Part shown: piece by piece, positions 12,745-26,218 of the stretch
Numbering within the stretch: the stretch's first letter is position 1
Layout: each line of letters opens with the position of its first letter
Assembly: GCA_026874595.1 (NCBI GenBank)
Contig: CM049316.1
Location: forward strand, 42,981,695-43,045,694
Length of the DNA stretch: 64,000 nt
Reading direction: 5' to 3'
From: Sipunculus nudus
Taxonomy: Eukaryota > Annelida > Sipuncula > Golfingiida > Sipunculidae
Notes under the pieces: generated by a model
The model's input: only the letters and a program-made list of their open reading frames with translations
The model's database searches: none
Told to the model about the DNA's origin: nothing
Program-made: the position numbers and the translations under genes

Positions 12745-12942
12745 TAATTATAGGAATTCAAGCTTTTCTAAAGTTCTATTTGATATGTTACCATAAATGT
12801 ACCTCTGGCCGTACGATCGTGCACTGTAGTGTGTTCGTTGCCTTTCTTTCTTGTAAACTGCATATACAAATTATAAATATAAAATATAAGTACATGTATA
12901 TACCATTACAAATATTCCCACAAAATATAGTAATGTACATAC

Positions 12943-13010
12943 CTTCATGACAATTATTTAAAAAATCTTCTTGTATTTGTTGTTCACAACCGCTCTGTCC
13001 TCTACTGGAA
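12943..13010 (-). pseudogene. Splice-bounded exon-like segment, copy 2 (stop inside)
   Basis: The same arrangement as 5015-5083: a TTCAG acceptor, a GAGGAC core and a donor that here is an excellent GTATGT. In the phase shared with the other copies a TAA appears after 16 codons, so this copy would not encode the full exon. Confidence 0.35.
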
Positions 13011-14439
13011 CTGAATTTGTCGGAGCAAGTTTTTTTTACTGAATTTGTTGTGCGACAAAATCTTTAGACTCCAGTGCAGGGCCGCTTGTGCGATAAATGT
13101 TTGTAATACAATGAATTTCTAGCTTTCGAACGTTTCTGATTGCAGTTAGTCAAGTAATTACACGAGGAGCAGTGTAATTGCTTTAGAAGAAAAAAGTACG
13201 TGCGGGTATTTGCTACTATCTACTCAGCTGTCTTGATATATCCATTCCATATTTTGCTATATGTTGTCTTTTTTTCATAAACATTCATCAAACGGTTGAC
13301 TTAGTAAATCAAGTACCGCATATCATACTTCCCTCTGTTCGGTTGCCCGGAATTAATGTACTAAGTTTCTCTCTCTAATTATCTCATTCTGTCACAAAAA
13401 ACTACGGGTTTACAGAGCTGTTGTATGAAATTTACACATCAACAGCGGAAAATGTAAAAAATATTCTACTGTGTCTGCAGCAGTTTTGAAGAGATGAGAT
13501 GACTGGGCTGATTTACTTCATTTGTTTTGTATGTAATAATGTTATATGTACAGTGGATGCAAAATGTTTTAGTTTCAGGTATAAGTACAAAATTTCTGAT
13601 TTGCAGCCCAAACCAATAACGCAAGTCTAATTTTTTAAAGGACAAGCCGCCGTAGGACCTACCACCAGTTCACTCAGTACAGTAAGTTATGCATTACTGT
13701 CAACTAAATAACAACATAGAGCTCTTTTGATAAACATAAACATTTGCTGTGCGACAAGTAAGACTAGAGGTTCGGGGTATAGCTGCACATACTGACAGAT
13801 GTATATTTTCCATGATTATGAAAACTTGCTAATTATTGAACTTAATGAGTGAAAATTACCTTATACATATATTAAAATTACAACATATAATTTCAGAAAG
13901 ACTGGATGCATTTTGATCTTTGTAATGTTCAGCAATATTATCAAGGACTTAACAACTGAATGATTCAGGAATTAACTGCCCAGTAATAAAGAGTTTTACT
14001 AGTGGCTGCTAAGTCTGACAGTTCTTCTTGCTGGGCTACCTGATGGTTGCTTAAGATCATTTAGCTATACCTTGTATTTGTTTTGTTATAACTTTTGGGA
14101 AATTAATGCCATTCTTTTAATCACAACGTTTTAAGAAGTAAAGGTTTGCATGAATTTCTCAACGAGCAAGCTCAGACGTCAAATTAATATAAATATATTA
14201 TAAATTGTATATAGTATGAGTTATGTGTTAATATACAAATAAACTCCCATCCTTTTGAAATTGAAAGATTCAGAAAAAAGATATAAGACAAAAATGGAGT
14301 GAAACAGCTAGGTTTACGCTTGATATCTTCAAAATGTGTTAAAATCTGCCTGAGCTATGTACTGCATGCGCAAGCCACACCTACTGATCGTGTGCTGCCA
14401 TTGGGCCCTTTATATACTCAGGGTTTCCCTGTTAGTGCT

Positions 14440-14675
14440 TAAAACACACCAAAAACGAGCCGCTTGCAAAATATAGGTTACAGTGACCTACATTGTAGTA
14501 TGCAAGGAGATTTACCAAAGATCTATCTCAAGTTAAACATTTCTACATCAAATATTTACGATTTGTGGCTTTTTAACGGACGGACAGACGGATGGGCGGC
14601 AGACGGACAGACGGACGACGAAAAAATTGTGATTGCTATAGCACAGATGCTCTATGGTCAGCTGAGCTTATAAAC
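14440..14675 (-). repeat. Dispersed-repeat 5' fragment, reversed (copy b)
   Basis: Read on the minus strand it starts AGCTCAGCTGACC, continues through a run of GTCCGTCTGTCC repeats and includes the first TAGGTCACTGTAACCTATATT-type site. Only the 5' portion is present. Confidence 0.6.
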
Positions 14676-15260
14676 CAATCAAAATGTGAACACAGTAGGT
14701 TTACGATAAAGGCTTTGCATTCTCTTGCCTCTGTTGCGAAATACCATGGAGGTTCAGAACATTAATGCACATGAATTTTACATAAAGAGATTTGGTGAAC
14801 TGACATTGCATAAAGAACAAGTCGACCTCATAAGCATTTATTAAGTACAAGAAGAAAAAAATATTGTGCACATCTTACGATAATATAAGCACCGTGGCTA
14901 TGTAAATTTGAAAATATTATTTATATTGCATAATGTCAGGCAGACAAGTTTAGTTGATTGTAATGATAAATATACGAAAATGATAAATAATTTGGCTCAT
15001 TCACTGTCCTTTTTAATGGTTAATGCAGTTAATGCATATGTATTTATGATAAGCAAATGATGTAATTATTAGAATAAACCTCTTTGTGCAACTGCCATAA
15101 TAGAAAGGTACACGTGAATATTCGTGAATTAAATTGTTTACCAAGCAATTAATCTTTGACCATGAAAAGACCCATCCGTTAAGCATTCGTTATTAAATAA
15201 TTAATATTCTATACCAATCATGCCTTGATTTTTTGCTAAGTTGACTTTCAGTCATGCTGA

Positions 15261-16139
15261 GCTATAGTGACTGCTATGTGTAAGCGGCAGGTGGCTAACC
15301 TGTTTTGACTTCTTGTATGTGAACTAAAAACCGAATTTCAGAAAGATCCATGCAGTCATAACTGATATATTTAAGAAATGAATTCCATACATCGACAACT
15401 GAAATATTATAATTTTTTAATTGTGTCCGCTGTTGTGAAGAACTGACTGTGCCGATTTTTCTTCATTTTTGTTCGTAAACCCGGCATGGCTTTTCATTGG
15501 CTTAAGACACAAGATTCATGTTAACTCATTTGCAATGCCCCGGGACCCGAATGTAAAGAACGCTTATTCCAAATATGGCCCAATACAGTTGCGTGCATAA
15601 CATGACCCATTAATGAGACACTCGGTACATCTTGCCGATTGTTGTATATAAATGTGAACCGAAAGCGTCACAGCTAGAATGCTTTATGCAAATTATGTCA
15701 AGGCTAACGTTTAGATGAGTAAAAATCCAGTGTAGTTGGCCCTATCAGCCGATTTGTATTATTTTTAACACTCCAAACGATAGAAACCAGTCAAATATCA
15801 ACGAAACACTATATGCCTCCGCGTCTCATTCCGGTTCGCAATGTAAACCATCACTGACCAGGTCTTCGAGGTAAACATACCGCGGTATGATTTTTGCCAT
15901 TAGCACAGCGCCACAAAATAACAGTAAAAATATTTGTACATATCGTATTCCGAGAGTACGGCACTAAAAATCTATATTTTCTTTTAATTTTTATAATAAA
16001 AAATGAGCCAATATCAATATCTCAGTAAATATATCTCCCAAACCCCGGTAAAAAGCCCCGTTATACCGGGTTTATCAGCTAGTGATTAATATATGCTTAT
16101 TTAAATATGTATTGCAATTGTACATCTTATAATGCTTTT
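15261..16139. other. Non-coding DNA, nothing recognised
   Basis: No exon structure or repeat was identified between the duplicated block and dispersed-repeat copy c. Confidence 0.4.
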
Positions 16140-17059
16140 TAGATGGCTCGAATTAAGTCATCATTGCTATAGCGAACATCTGCCGTAGGGCCGAACGTCT
16201 ATTAAGAGAACACAAATTGTAACCATTAGATATAGAAACTTCTAACTCTATATCCAGGGAAATCCTAGACAAATGTACTTGGAAACCAGAAATCAAGTCA
16301 TAGTGACGTATATCCTGCATTCTTCTATGACAAAAATGTCATATGAGCTCCCTAAATGTTATATTGGCCTGCAAGGCCTATATTATCTGCTGACACAAAA
16401 AATTATTTTTGTGCTTCCATACAATCAGATGAAGCACATATATTGTATCCAAATGGCCGTGAATCTTCTAACGGAACATTCTGGGAGGTTTCAGGCAAAT
16501 GGTCTTACATAAAATAAGGCCACCGTGATTTGTATACTGCCAGCTTTAAGTGCACCCTGAAAGTCAAATGGGTGCAAAGCTTAATAGTTGGACCTAGAAC
16601 CTTCTATCCTAAAATTCAAGAAGGTCGTAGGTACATCTTAATTAACACCTGAGATTTGCTCATGTTCCCCTTTTTCTGTGAGCTACAAGCGGAGAACCTA
16701 ATTTTTTTATATCCAGAATGTCAGAAATGTTTCTATGTTTGAAATGTCTCCTTGAACAACAGAAATAAGGTCACTGTGACAGATATTCTGTGAGCATGTA
16801 GCATCCTATAAGTTAGATTGAAAAGAATAGTACAGTTGGACATAGAACATTGCATCAAGGAAGTTCTTGGTAAAATTTCTCTTACAAACCCTAAATCAGG
16901 TCGCTGCATCTTATTTCCTAATTTCCTAAGGCCTTTGGACAATTCGTCCAATATTAAGCTCTCTGAGAGTCATTCTTTCCATTGTTCAAGGTTCCTTAAC
17001 AAATATTTTACCTGATCATAACATAAAAAATCAATACATGCATAGCCTGTATGTCAAAT

Positions 17060-17865
17060 ATATTAAATGTTGGAAGCACTACTCCAAATGCAGCTCTCTT
17101 AGGAGATTGTGGACGTTTTCCTTTATTTGTGACATATTCAGTTCAGTGCATTAAATATTGGTTAAGGTTGCTGCATCTGGAAGAGGCAAGATATCCAAGA
17201 CGTTTATATATTTTATTAAGGAAACTTGATGAAAATGGTAAATCAACATGGGTAAAAGGAGTGAAATCTTTACTTTATCAGACTGGTTTTGGTTTTATAT
17301 GGATGGCTCAAGAAGTCGGTGATTGTAACTGGTTTATAAGATGTTTTAAAGAAAGATTGATAGATATGGCACAACAGAACTGGAATAGTGATGTAAAGTC
17401 AAGTAATAAGTTACAGTATTATGGTCTTTTCAAATCACAATTGAATGTTGAAAAATATATCAGTTGTGTATCTAATTAATACCACAAAACCGTATTAGCT
17501 AAATTTAGATGTTCAGATCATAAGTTACAAATAGACACAGGACAACAGAATGGCTTGGATAGAGAAGAAAGAGTCTGTAAATATTGTATAAGGTATGGTT
17601 ATAACATTATAGAAGATGAGAGTCACTTCCTGTTGGAATATCCTTTATATAAGGAATTTCGGTTTAAATATTTTGAAAAAGATATCCAAGAGTTAATAGA
17701 ATATAATTTTAAAGATATTGAAATCAGAAAATACATATCAAATAACCAAACTAGCTGCTCATGTATATCATGCTTTCAGCTTAAGGAAATCAACAATAGG
17801 AGACTGATCAATTTGCATTTTGTGTATTGTGGATCTTATAATGTTTGTAACACTACTTTAAATTA
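17060..17865 (+). pseudogene. LINE reverse-transcriptase protein, C-terminal fragment
   Basis: One frame is open from 17060 to 17865 except for a single TAA at 17477-17479. The first half contains GDCGRFPLFV, KYWLRLL and SGFGF-like blocks (here TGFGFIW) and a KERLID block, typical of the thumb and C-terminal part of animal non-LTR retrotransposon polymerases. The second half contains a zinc-knuckle-like CKYC, then 13 residues later HFLLEYPLY. The family usually has a cysteine where this copy has tyrosine. Clade was not assigned. The stop codon, 5' truncation and lost cysteine show a dead copy. Confidence 0.8.
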
Positions 17866-18241
17866 ATATTTCAGCCCCCAGAATACCATATGTGAGTATA
17901 TTGTAAGAATTTTTAGCCATATAAGTATCCGTATTATTTTTTAATCATTGAGTTTTTTTCTGTTTGTATGTTTTTGTTTTGCTTGTTTGTATTTTTTTAA
18001 TTTTTTCTTTTTTCTTTTTTAATTTTTTTTTATTTTATTTGATTATTAATTTAATATTTTTTCGCTTTTTTTCTCTCCTTTTTCATTACGTTATTACTAT
18101 TCATAGTTTATTTTAACTGCTTCGTACATATTGGTAACGCAGTTGTTGTTTGAAATTGAATGGTTTATATGTACCACATGAATGTTGGAACTTTTGGCCT
18201 GAGGCCTTGTTTTCCTGAATAAACTGTTTTCTGTTCTGTTT
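17060..18241 (+). mobile_element. 5'-truncated LINE insertion with 13-bp target duplication
   Basis: CTGTATGTCAAAT occurs at 17047-17059 and again at 18242-18254, directly flanking the insert. The insert carries the C-terminal end of a LINE polymerase protein (described separately), then a T-rich 3' region and a 3' end of TGTT/CTGTT repeats rather than poly(A). The 5' end is missing, typical of incomplete target-primed reverse transcription. The apparent ATG at 17051 lies in the target duplication and is not a real start. Confidence 0.85.
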
Positions 18242-18440
18242 CTGTATGTCAAATTCAGCTGTGCGTAATGACCCATTTGCCACATGTTTATGTGAGCCTA
18301 TCAAACCTATTTCGACTAATTATCAAAAGTTTTAACAAAATTACGTCGTTCCTCAAAACCATGCTACAGGTGTGCATGTTGGGCCTTAATATGATGCTAG
18401 TCAGCTGAGCGTCCTGGCCTAAGGGGTTCCTTGAGAAAAG

Positions 18441-19660
18441 TATCCGTGAATTATAGACTCTTCTTTACCACGAATATTGTTTGCTCATTTTATATACATA
18501 TGTAAGGACTGTGCAAGGGTTCTCAGTTGTTACACTAGGTCCATTATCATGGCCCTGGGGCCATTATATATAGGAAAACTAAACTGCATATATGGGGTGG
18601 TTTACTCATGAAAGTTTCTATTCGCAATTATAATCTTCTATTTTGTCTCGAGTTAATATTACTCAGATATAGATACTTATTTGCGATACAAGTTTCCAAC
18701 CCCTCTTTGATCCATCAAGTACTCTTGGAATTAAGATACGTCCAGCCGTGATTGCTAGGAATTAACATAAGGCTTACACAGGTTTTTAGCACTGAATGTA
18801 TGCATTATTGTCAAGTGTTCGTACAATCAGCCACAGTTCCTGCACTAAGCTGTATGGTAATGACATGGTGTATAAGAAGGCTTCTCATACAGCCAGCCCT
18901 GCTGTGTAATTAATGAATGTATAGAATTCAATTTACATGCGACCTGGTACCTCAAATATTTAGATTTGACCACTCATTGCATATATTTCATCCACTGGAC
19001 AACTTGACTTCCGTAATCTGTAGCAAACTTGATTGTAGGCCGATAAAAAATGAAACATTTTGGAATTTAAAGATGACGTTGTGACATATCAGTCAATCAG
19101 ATGAAACCTGGAAAGGTGGCCGAGAATAGTCCGTCAGGCTTATAGGACTTCTTATCATTCAAACACAGACGCAGCCTCAATGTGTTTTACTGTAAATCAT
19201 CTGCGGAAAAGCGATAGGCCGTCGTCTGTCCTTGCGATCGTCTAAAAGTTCAGCAAGAAAATTTCCTACGAAACCCAAAATTAAGTCACATTATTTTAGG
19301 CACCTTTGGAGTCAGATGCCTTCATACCAAAATATTTTGTTTTGGTTCATGATAATATGCCTCATACTGCGTTAACAGGCACAGACTGTACAGAAACGGG
19401 CCATTATTAGTTCAGTCAGGGGTTACTGAACGAAATATTACAGACAAACTGTATTGTTTGTTATTGAATAACACCAGAACGGCACCAACTCTCAGCCCTA
19501 AATTATAACATAGTATTTTTCATGTGACTGTTATGTGTATGTAAGCTGCAGGTGGCGCCACTTGTGTTGAATTCTTATATATAAACCAAAGGATCAAATG
19601 CAAATTCTTCCCGTTAGAAACATAAAATATGACACGTCAATTGAAATAACATTTAATAAC
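18441..19660. other. Non-coding DNA, nothing recognised
   Basis: No motif, repeat or splice-bounded ORF recognised. Confidence 0.4.
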
Positions 19661-19671
19661 ATGCAGGTGGG

Positions 19672-19724
19672 GATCCGGGGGGGGGGGGGGCTTTGGCTGT
19701 CGAACCCGCCCCCCCCCCCCCCAC
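19672..19724. repeat. Paired G-run and C-run
   Basis: A run of about 14 G is followed about 20 bases later by a run of about 15 C, so the two can pair as a hairpin. A separate G run lies near 19998-20014. Confidence 0.85.
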
Positions 19725-20437
19725 CGCATGGCCACCTGCAGAGTCTGCCTTCACTGACACCGTCATTCAGTGTTATCTATGATACACTTGACCACTGATT
19801 CTGGTATGTGTAACTTATATTATTATTATATTAGATGATAAAGCTTAACGGAGATTGAATAAAAACTGGTAGTAATTTTTAAGCTTGGCGGAGAGAAATG
19901 AAAGCATTACGTTGTCCTGTGTTATATTGGCTAGGGAGAAAAGTGAGGTTAGGATGGCTTATCCTTTAGTTTAAAAAAGTGATCTCCCAAATCCGGTGTG
20001 GGGGGGGGGGGGGGCTTATTACGGAAGGGGCGCTTATTACGTCAAATACGGTATTTGCCTTTTTATATTGTGTATTTACAGAGTATATGTGTATTTAATA
20101 TCATATGTGTATACTACTGAAAGTTCACTGTACCCAGGACCATATTTAAAATTAGCTCACTATGCTAATTGGGCTTCCTGGTAAAATATCTTTGTAATAA
20201 ATATAAACAAAAAAAACAACAATAAAACCTCTTTACTCTAATATGTTCCGGTATCGCACGTGTACCGTGTCTTTCACATGCTACCCCGATACGCAAAAAG
20301 CAATATCTCGTAATCTCGTAAAGTCTCGGCTTTTCAAACCACACCGTTAGCTTCATTCTAACAACATTCACCTGATGATCGGGTCGCATCCCTTGAAACA
20401 GACTGTAGTGAATTTACAGTGTTGTTTTTCTTCAATG

Positions 20438-20438
<1 letters not shown>

Positions 20439-20486
<48 letters not shown>
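20439..20486. repeat. (TA)n microsatellite
   Basis: Uninterrupted TA dinucleotide run. Confidence 0.95.
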
Positions 20487-20489
<3 letters not shown>

Positions 20490-20834
20490 ACAGAAACAAG
20501 GACACAAAGTGTGTTTCATAGACATCCTAGAAGCATAATCTGTCTGAAATTTTGATGTGAAAATATATGCTTGCAGTTCAGTAACATCTTTGAAATTATT
20601 ACCAGGTACATTGTGTATTACTAAGGTGTATGTGTATGACCATCCCTAATAGGATTTAAAGGTATGCCCCGATGTTGAATGTCGCAGTGCAGTAAAAGAT
20701 CTAATGACAAAATATCATCGGTCATGCTAAATATTTATAAACTTTTGCTTCTAAAACTATATTCACGGTTGCAGCATTTACGTTGATAATATTTTTGATC
20801 AGATATGCGTCTTGGTAGAAAATGCAATTGACTA

Positions 20835-20835
<1 letters not shown>

Positions 20836-20897
<62 letters not shown>
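20836..20897. repeat. (TA)n microsatellite
   Basis: Uninterrupted TA run of about 60 bases, the longest pure TA run in the window. Confidence 0.95.
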
Positions 20898-20899
<2 letters not shown>

Positions 20900-21087
20900 C
20901 ATTATTAAAGTTCAGTTTAGGTTAAACCTAGTGTCAGTGCCTTTCATTGCTTCCATGAACATTTTTCCACATGTTCACTAAAACATATGACGATCACCAT
21001 ATATTAAGGCTGAAACAATACATCTTATAATTAATGCAATGAATCAAAACCTGTCAATCAACATTGAAAAGCTCAGTTTAATTTATT

Positions 21088-22288
21088 AGCTCACCTGACT
21101 TAAAGTCATCTGAGCTATAGCGAACACCCTTTGTCCGTGGTCCGTCTGTCCGTCTGTCGGGCCGTCTGTCCTTAATTTAACAGGTCACTCATCGTATCCA
21201 CTGCACCTCGAATCTTTTTACTTGACAACCAAAAAAGAAAATCTCCTTTGAAACCTGAAATACCCCCTAAAATAATTAAAACTTTGATACAAAAGCTCCA
21301 GTATCTGAACAACTTATACATTGATTACCATGATTCTCAGCATGCATATTGATCATGGAGTATTACATTAGTTCCTGCAGACTGGTGGCTCCACCTGGAA
21401 TTTTTCGAATTTTAACGCATTGTTTTCTCCATTTTTGAGACCTTTAAAGATGCGGTCATTCATTTACAGGGCACAAATCGTAACCACTGGACCTAGAAAA
21501 TTTCTAAATTGATATCCTGAGAGGTCCATGAAAAGTCTTCTTGGAAACCTGAAAATAGGTCTCTGTTTCCCATACTCTCCAAGCTATGGCAGGGGCGTAG
21601 CCAGGATTGAGTGAGGGGAGGGGGCCATGATCAGTTGCGGAGCCAAGTTCGAAAACCGCGGGGGGGGGGGGGGGGCGCTAATATGCATGTATGGGTACTA
21701 TGAAAACAGTTATATATACGTGTATATCCACGTATATACATATATATATATATATATATATAAATATATATTTATTGTTGTTATTATTATTATTATTAAT
21801 AATATTATTATTTTCAAACAAGTCAAATGCGCAAAGGCGCATTCACGTTTGTAACTTGCAAAATATTATCTTTTAAATGTAATGCTCAGAGTGAAATAAC
21901 TGATATGTTGAAGTCTTATGGTAAACTCTGCCGGGTTTCGTGGTCTCGACAGCAAACAGGACTCCTAAGAGCACAGACCGCGAGTTCGAGTACCGGTGTC
22001 ACCAGACCGGTGTGATTGTTAAGGTTCGACCCTAACCAGGGCCTGTTGTTCTGCAGCTGTTCTGCAGCTGATCATAAATATCCTTATACTAAACTAATAA
22101 ATTTGAAAGTAATAAACTTCAGATAAATTTAATAATATCTATTTAATAATTAATAAAAATATATATGAAAAAAAAAATCAATCACGAAAATTGGGAAATT
22201 AGATAAAATGAGATATATTGCAGCTCAACAGGGGGCCTGTGCCGAAGGTGCACCCTCTGGATCTGCCACTGATTGCAAAGGCAATTTA

Positions 22289-22337
<49 letters not shown>

Positions 22338-22960
22338 TATTAGATTAGGTGAAACTTCGAAAGGACGGCGAGTACTGGATGCGACCGGGGGGGGGGGCAT
22401 GGCCCCCTGCGGCCCCCCTCTGGCTACGCCCCTGACTATGGGGCTCAGAATTACCACCAGAATAATTAAAAGTCTGATGCAAAAGCTACATTATCTGAAC
22501 AAATAATGCTTGATCACCATGATTTTTTGTATGCAAATCGATCGTGGAGTGTTTAATCCACCTGTATTTTTTTCGAATGTTTTCGCATTTTTTCTCTATT
22601 ATTGAAACCTTTTAAGATGCGGTCGTCTGTTAACAGGACATAAATAATAACAGCTTTACCAAGAATCTTTTAACTTGACATCCTGAGAGTTCCGCAAAAT
22701 TCAGTCACTGTGACCTATATTCTCCGAGTTAAAGGCCACGTTTGAGCACCCCATAAATAATGCAAAATATACACAAATTGCCAAATTCCTCTGGAACAGC
22801 TTAATGGATTATCATCAAATTCGGTGTTTACGGGTCTTGAGCACTTGAGCTAATATGCACGAACCATGATGCCACATTCGTTATCTTTATCAGTTGCCTG
22901 TGCAAGGACATATTGTCAACATGTCAGTCGGCTGAGCGCCATGACCCATGGGTCACTTGT
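21088..22960 (+). repeat. Dispersed molluscan-type repeat, copy d, split by a hAT-like element
   Basis: The left end AGCTCACCTGACTTAAAG (21089) is followed by GTCCGTCTGTCC repeats. The right end reads CGGCTGAGCGCCATGACC and TCACTTGTT (to about 22960). The two parts (21088-21589 and 22435-22960) are separated by an 845-bp insertion. A degraded CAGTCACTGTGACCT site is at 22702-22716. Confidence 0.75.
21590..22434. mobile_element. Non-autonomous hAT-like element with G-rich interior
   Basis: The ends are inverted: CAGGGGCGTAGCCAG at 21590 and its reverse complement (CTGGCTACGCCCCTG) ending at 22434. CTATGG appears on both flanks, consistent with an imperfect target duplication. Removing the element restores the dispersed repeat. 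The interior has a 17-base G run, TA microsatellites (21738-21770, 22292-22335), a weak tRNA-like B-box (about 21980) and a second CAGTGGCAGATCCAG-type end (reversed, near 22265), so it may be a nest of two elements. No transposase is present. Confidence 0.65.
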
Positions 22961-23789
22961 TGCATATACAGTCAGTTCCATGTCCTATTTTACCAAGCCC
23001 AGGCTTTTTACAAATGCACAATAGAAAGTTTTTTTTTTTTTTTTTTTTTTGCTACTGACATGCTCAGATCTCAAATTCTAAACACTTTATGTGCAGCTGT
23101 TAATGAAGAACATGCTATAGTAATTTCCTGATGGTGCAGTTTTAAAATTTAAAGTTTTGGTCCATGTATGGTTACTCATATTCCTTACTAGACAAACTTA
23201 TTTCACCAATCACTATATTTGTGGCTTCCGTATAAGTTTGCAAACATTGTGTATGTACTAATATGTACTGATCAGCCAGCACAGGAGCCTACTATGAACA
23301 AAGTGAGATGATGAAAAGTTTTTGTATTTTAATATACTAAGTAATAACAAATAAAATAACATGTTTAATAGGGAATTTGCCTTGAAAATTCTTGCGTTAC
23401 TATATGCTGCCGTCCCAAATAGTGGGTGTGATGGCGACAGCATGGTTTTACCACTTACATTATTTTAATAAAATATTTACTGAAAATTCTGTAGCCAAAT
23501 AAGCCTTATGTCATAGTCAATCATCTGTGTTTCAGGTTCCTAAGATAATATATTTGCAAAATAAAAGGTTTCTTTATCTCGCGATTATGTATGCCAATAT
23601 ATGGATATGTCTGTGAAGCTGTACAGTGGCGCCGTCTAGTTACGGCTAGTAAATGTAACATCTACGCCGGAGTAGTTGAAATATTTGTATGAAGATCGTA
23701 TATTTACTAAAGACCCATCCAGTTTTTTTTGTTTTAAAAACTTCTTTATAACACACACATAGATATATATCACAACAATCGCAGCAATT
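22961..23789. other. Non-coding DNA with a T run
   Basis: Contains a T tract at about 23031-23050. Nothing else was recognised. Confidence 0.45.
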
Positions 23790-24325
23790 CACACTGAAGA
23801 ATAGTCAATAATCAAGTACAATATTAAACACACAACAACATCTGGAAATATATGCAGATATTTTTTAACACATTTTTTCTTTTTTATATCCTCTTAAAAA
23901 CGTTTTAATTATTTAACATGGCAATAAAAGATATACAAAGCAAGGGATTTTTTTAGGTTTTTCTGTAATTTACTACCGTTGTCATATAATATTTAGGTTT
24001 AAAATACATGACATCCCAATGCATACATTTTTAGCTAATATTTATAAAAAATCAGATATAACTAAAATGAGAAAAACAGTGTTCCCATATTCTAATTCCC
24101 GTATACTTAACGGCCCTTAATAAAGCCTGCCTGATCAATTCATTTTACTTTGATCAATAGTCAATAATCACATACAATATCAAACACACAACAACATTTG
24201 GAATCATATGTATAACATGAGTAGTTTACGATAATTTTCTTTTTTTTTAGATTTTTTGGTTATTTTTTTTTACATATATTCATATTCCACATTTCATTGA
24301 TGGTATATATCTATTCATTATTTTA
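23790..24325 (+). repeat. Degenerate leading units of the 24-26 kb tandem repeat
   Basis: AGTCAATAATC...CACACAACAACAT blocks at 23796 and 24161, plus an ACATGAGTA...ACGATAATTTTC block near 24216, resemble the units of the array downstream but are much more diverged. Confidence 0.5.
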
Positions 24326-25009
24326 CATTTCGTAAACAGATAAATATATATATATATCTATATATATATATATACTTTTTAATGTTACCAAAAACTTAAA
24401 CTGAGAGAAAAGATGTTTCACTTCTACATTCATTTCCTTTTATATATGGTGAGTTTATACAATATAATTGTTGTGTTTACCGTAGTTAACACTATTAATA
24501 ACAGACAACACTCCAAATGAAAATGATATCATTTGCTGTAAATTCTGGCATTTATATTCCAACCTATTTCAACCATTTATATAAATTATAAATATATTTC
24601 TTTGTAACCGTTCATTGCAAATATAAGCGGAAAACGCGGAATAATGATTCTTCGTATCAAAACAATTATAACATGTCACTTCCTATTAATTTCCATTTAT
24701 ATAGTTGAGCATTGACTATTAAATAATTATTTAAAATTTTATACTGGAATTCCCTATTGTATTGTTCCAATGATATATAATATGTAGTTGGGAAACGGTC
24801 TTTTTCCTGTCGGAACATGAGTATTTTACGATAATTCTCTTATTTATTCTTTTTGTATTTTTTTCTTATGTTTTTTATACAAAACTATATTTTAATATAC
24901 CTTAATGTTTTCATATTTCATATTCATACATATATTCATATTCCACATTTATATAATGGTATATACCTATTCATTTTTTTACATTTCGTAAACACACACA
25001 CACACACAT

Positions 25010-25056
<47 letters not shown>

Positions 25057-26157
25057 TGTTACCTAACACTTAAACCTTCAGAAAAGATGTTTCACTTCTG
25101 CATTCATTTCCTATTTATATAGTGAGTTTATACAATATAATTGTTGTGTTTACCGTAGTAATGTTTCTTTATATAAAAAATAATTACATGTCACTTCTTA
25201 TTAATATCCATAATTAGAGTTGAGCATTGGCTATTAAATAATTACTTAAAATTTTATTTTGGAATTCCTTAATGTATCGTTCCAATAATATATAATATGT
25301 TGCGGCGAAACAGTCTTTTTTCCTGTCAAAACATGGGTATGTAACGATTTTTTTTAAATATTTTCTTTTGTTATAGATAGAAAATATTTTTATTAATATA
25401 CCTTTATGTTTTCATATCTCATATACATAAATATATTCATAATCCACATTTCAAATAATGGAATGTATCTATTCATTTCGTAAACAGATAAATATATATA
25501 TATATCTATATATATATATATACTTTTTAATGTTACCAAAAACTTAAACTGAGAGAAAAGATGTTTCACTTCTACATTCATTTCCTTTTATATATGGTGA
25601 GTCTATACAATATAATTGTTGTGTTTACCGTAGTTAACACTATTAATAACAGACAACACTCCAAATGAAAATGATATCATTTGCTGTAAATTCTGGCATT
25701 TATATTCCAACCTATTTCAACCATTTATATAAATTATAAATATATTTCTTTGTAACCGTTCATTGCAAATATAAGCGGAAAACGCGGAATAATGATTCTT
25801 CGTATCAAAACAATTATAACATGTCACTTACTATTAATTTCCATTTATATAGTTGAGCATTGACTATTAAATAATTATTTAAAATTTTATACTGGAATTC
25901 CCTATTGTATTGTTCCAATGATATATAATATGTAGTTGGGAAACGGTCTTTTTCCTGTCGGAACATGAGTATATTACGATAATTCTCTTATTTATTCTTT
26001 TTGTATTTTTTTCTTATGTTTTTTATACAAAACTATATTTTAATATACCTTAATGTTTTCATATTTCATATTCATACATATATTCATATTCCACATTTAT
26101 ATAATGGTATATACCTATTCATTTTTTTACATTTCGTAAACACACACACACACACAT

Positions 26158-26218
<61 letters not shown>

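Larger units (their letters stand above)
12745..18440 (+). repeat. Segmental duplication, copy 2, with later insertions
   Basis: Direct counterpart of 4.8-8.4 kb. It is longer because it contains unmatched sequence at about 13.5-14.7 kb, including a reversed dispersed-repeat fragment, and a LINE inserted at 17.06-18.24 kb. Confidence 0.7.
16140..18440 (+). repeat. Dispersed molluscan-type repeat, copy c, split by a LINE
   Basis: The left part (16140-17059) and right part (18255-18440) join into one repeat when the LINE and one target copy are removed. The junction then matches copy a at about 8270-8340 (TCAG...GTAATGACCCAT versus TCAG...GTCATGGCCCAT). The right end reads GTCAGCTGAGCGTCCTGGCC. 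A degraded AGGTCACTGTGACA site is at 16768. Confidence 0.7.

Noticed and set aside
21925-22015. tRNA-like stretch with GAGTTCGAGTACC
   Set aside because: Some resemblance to a tRNA 3' half, but the stems do not close into a cloverleaf. At most a worn SINE inside the hAT-like nest.
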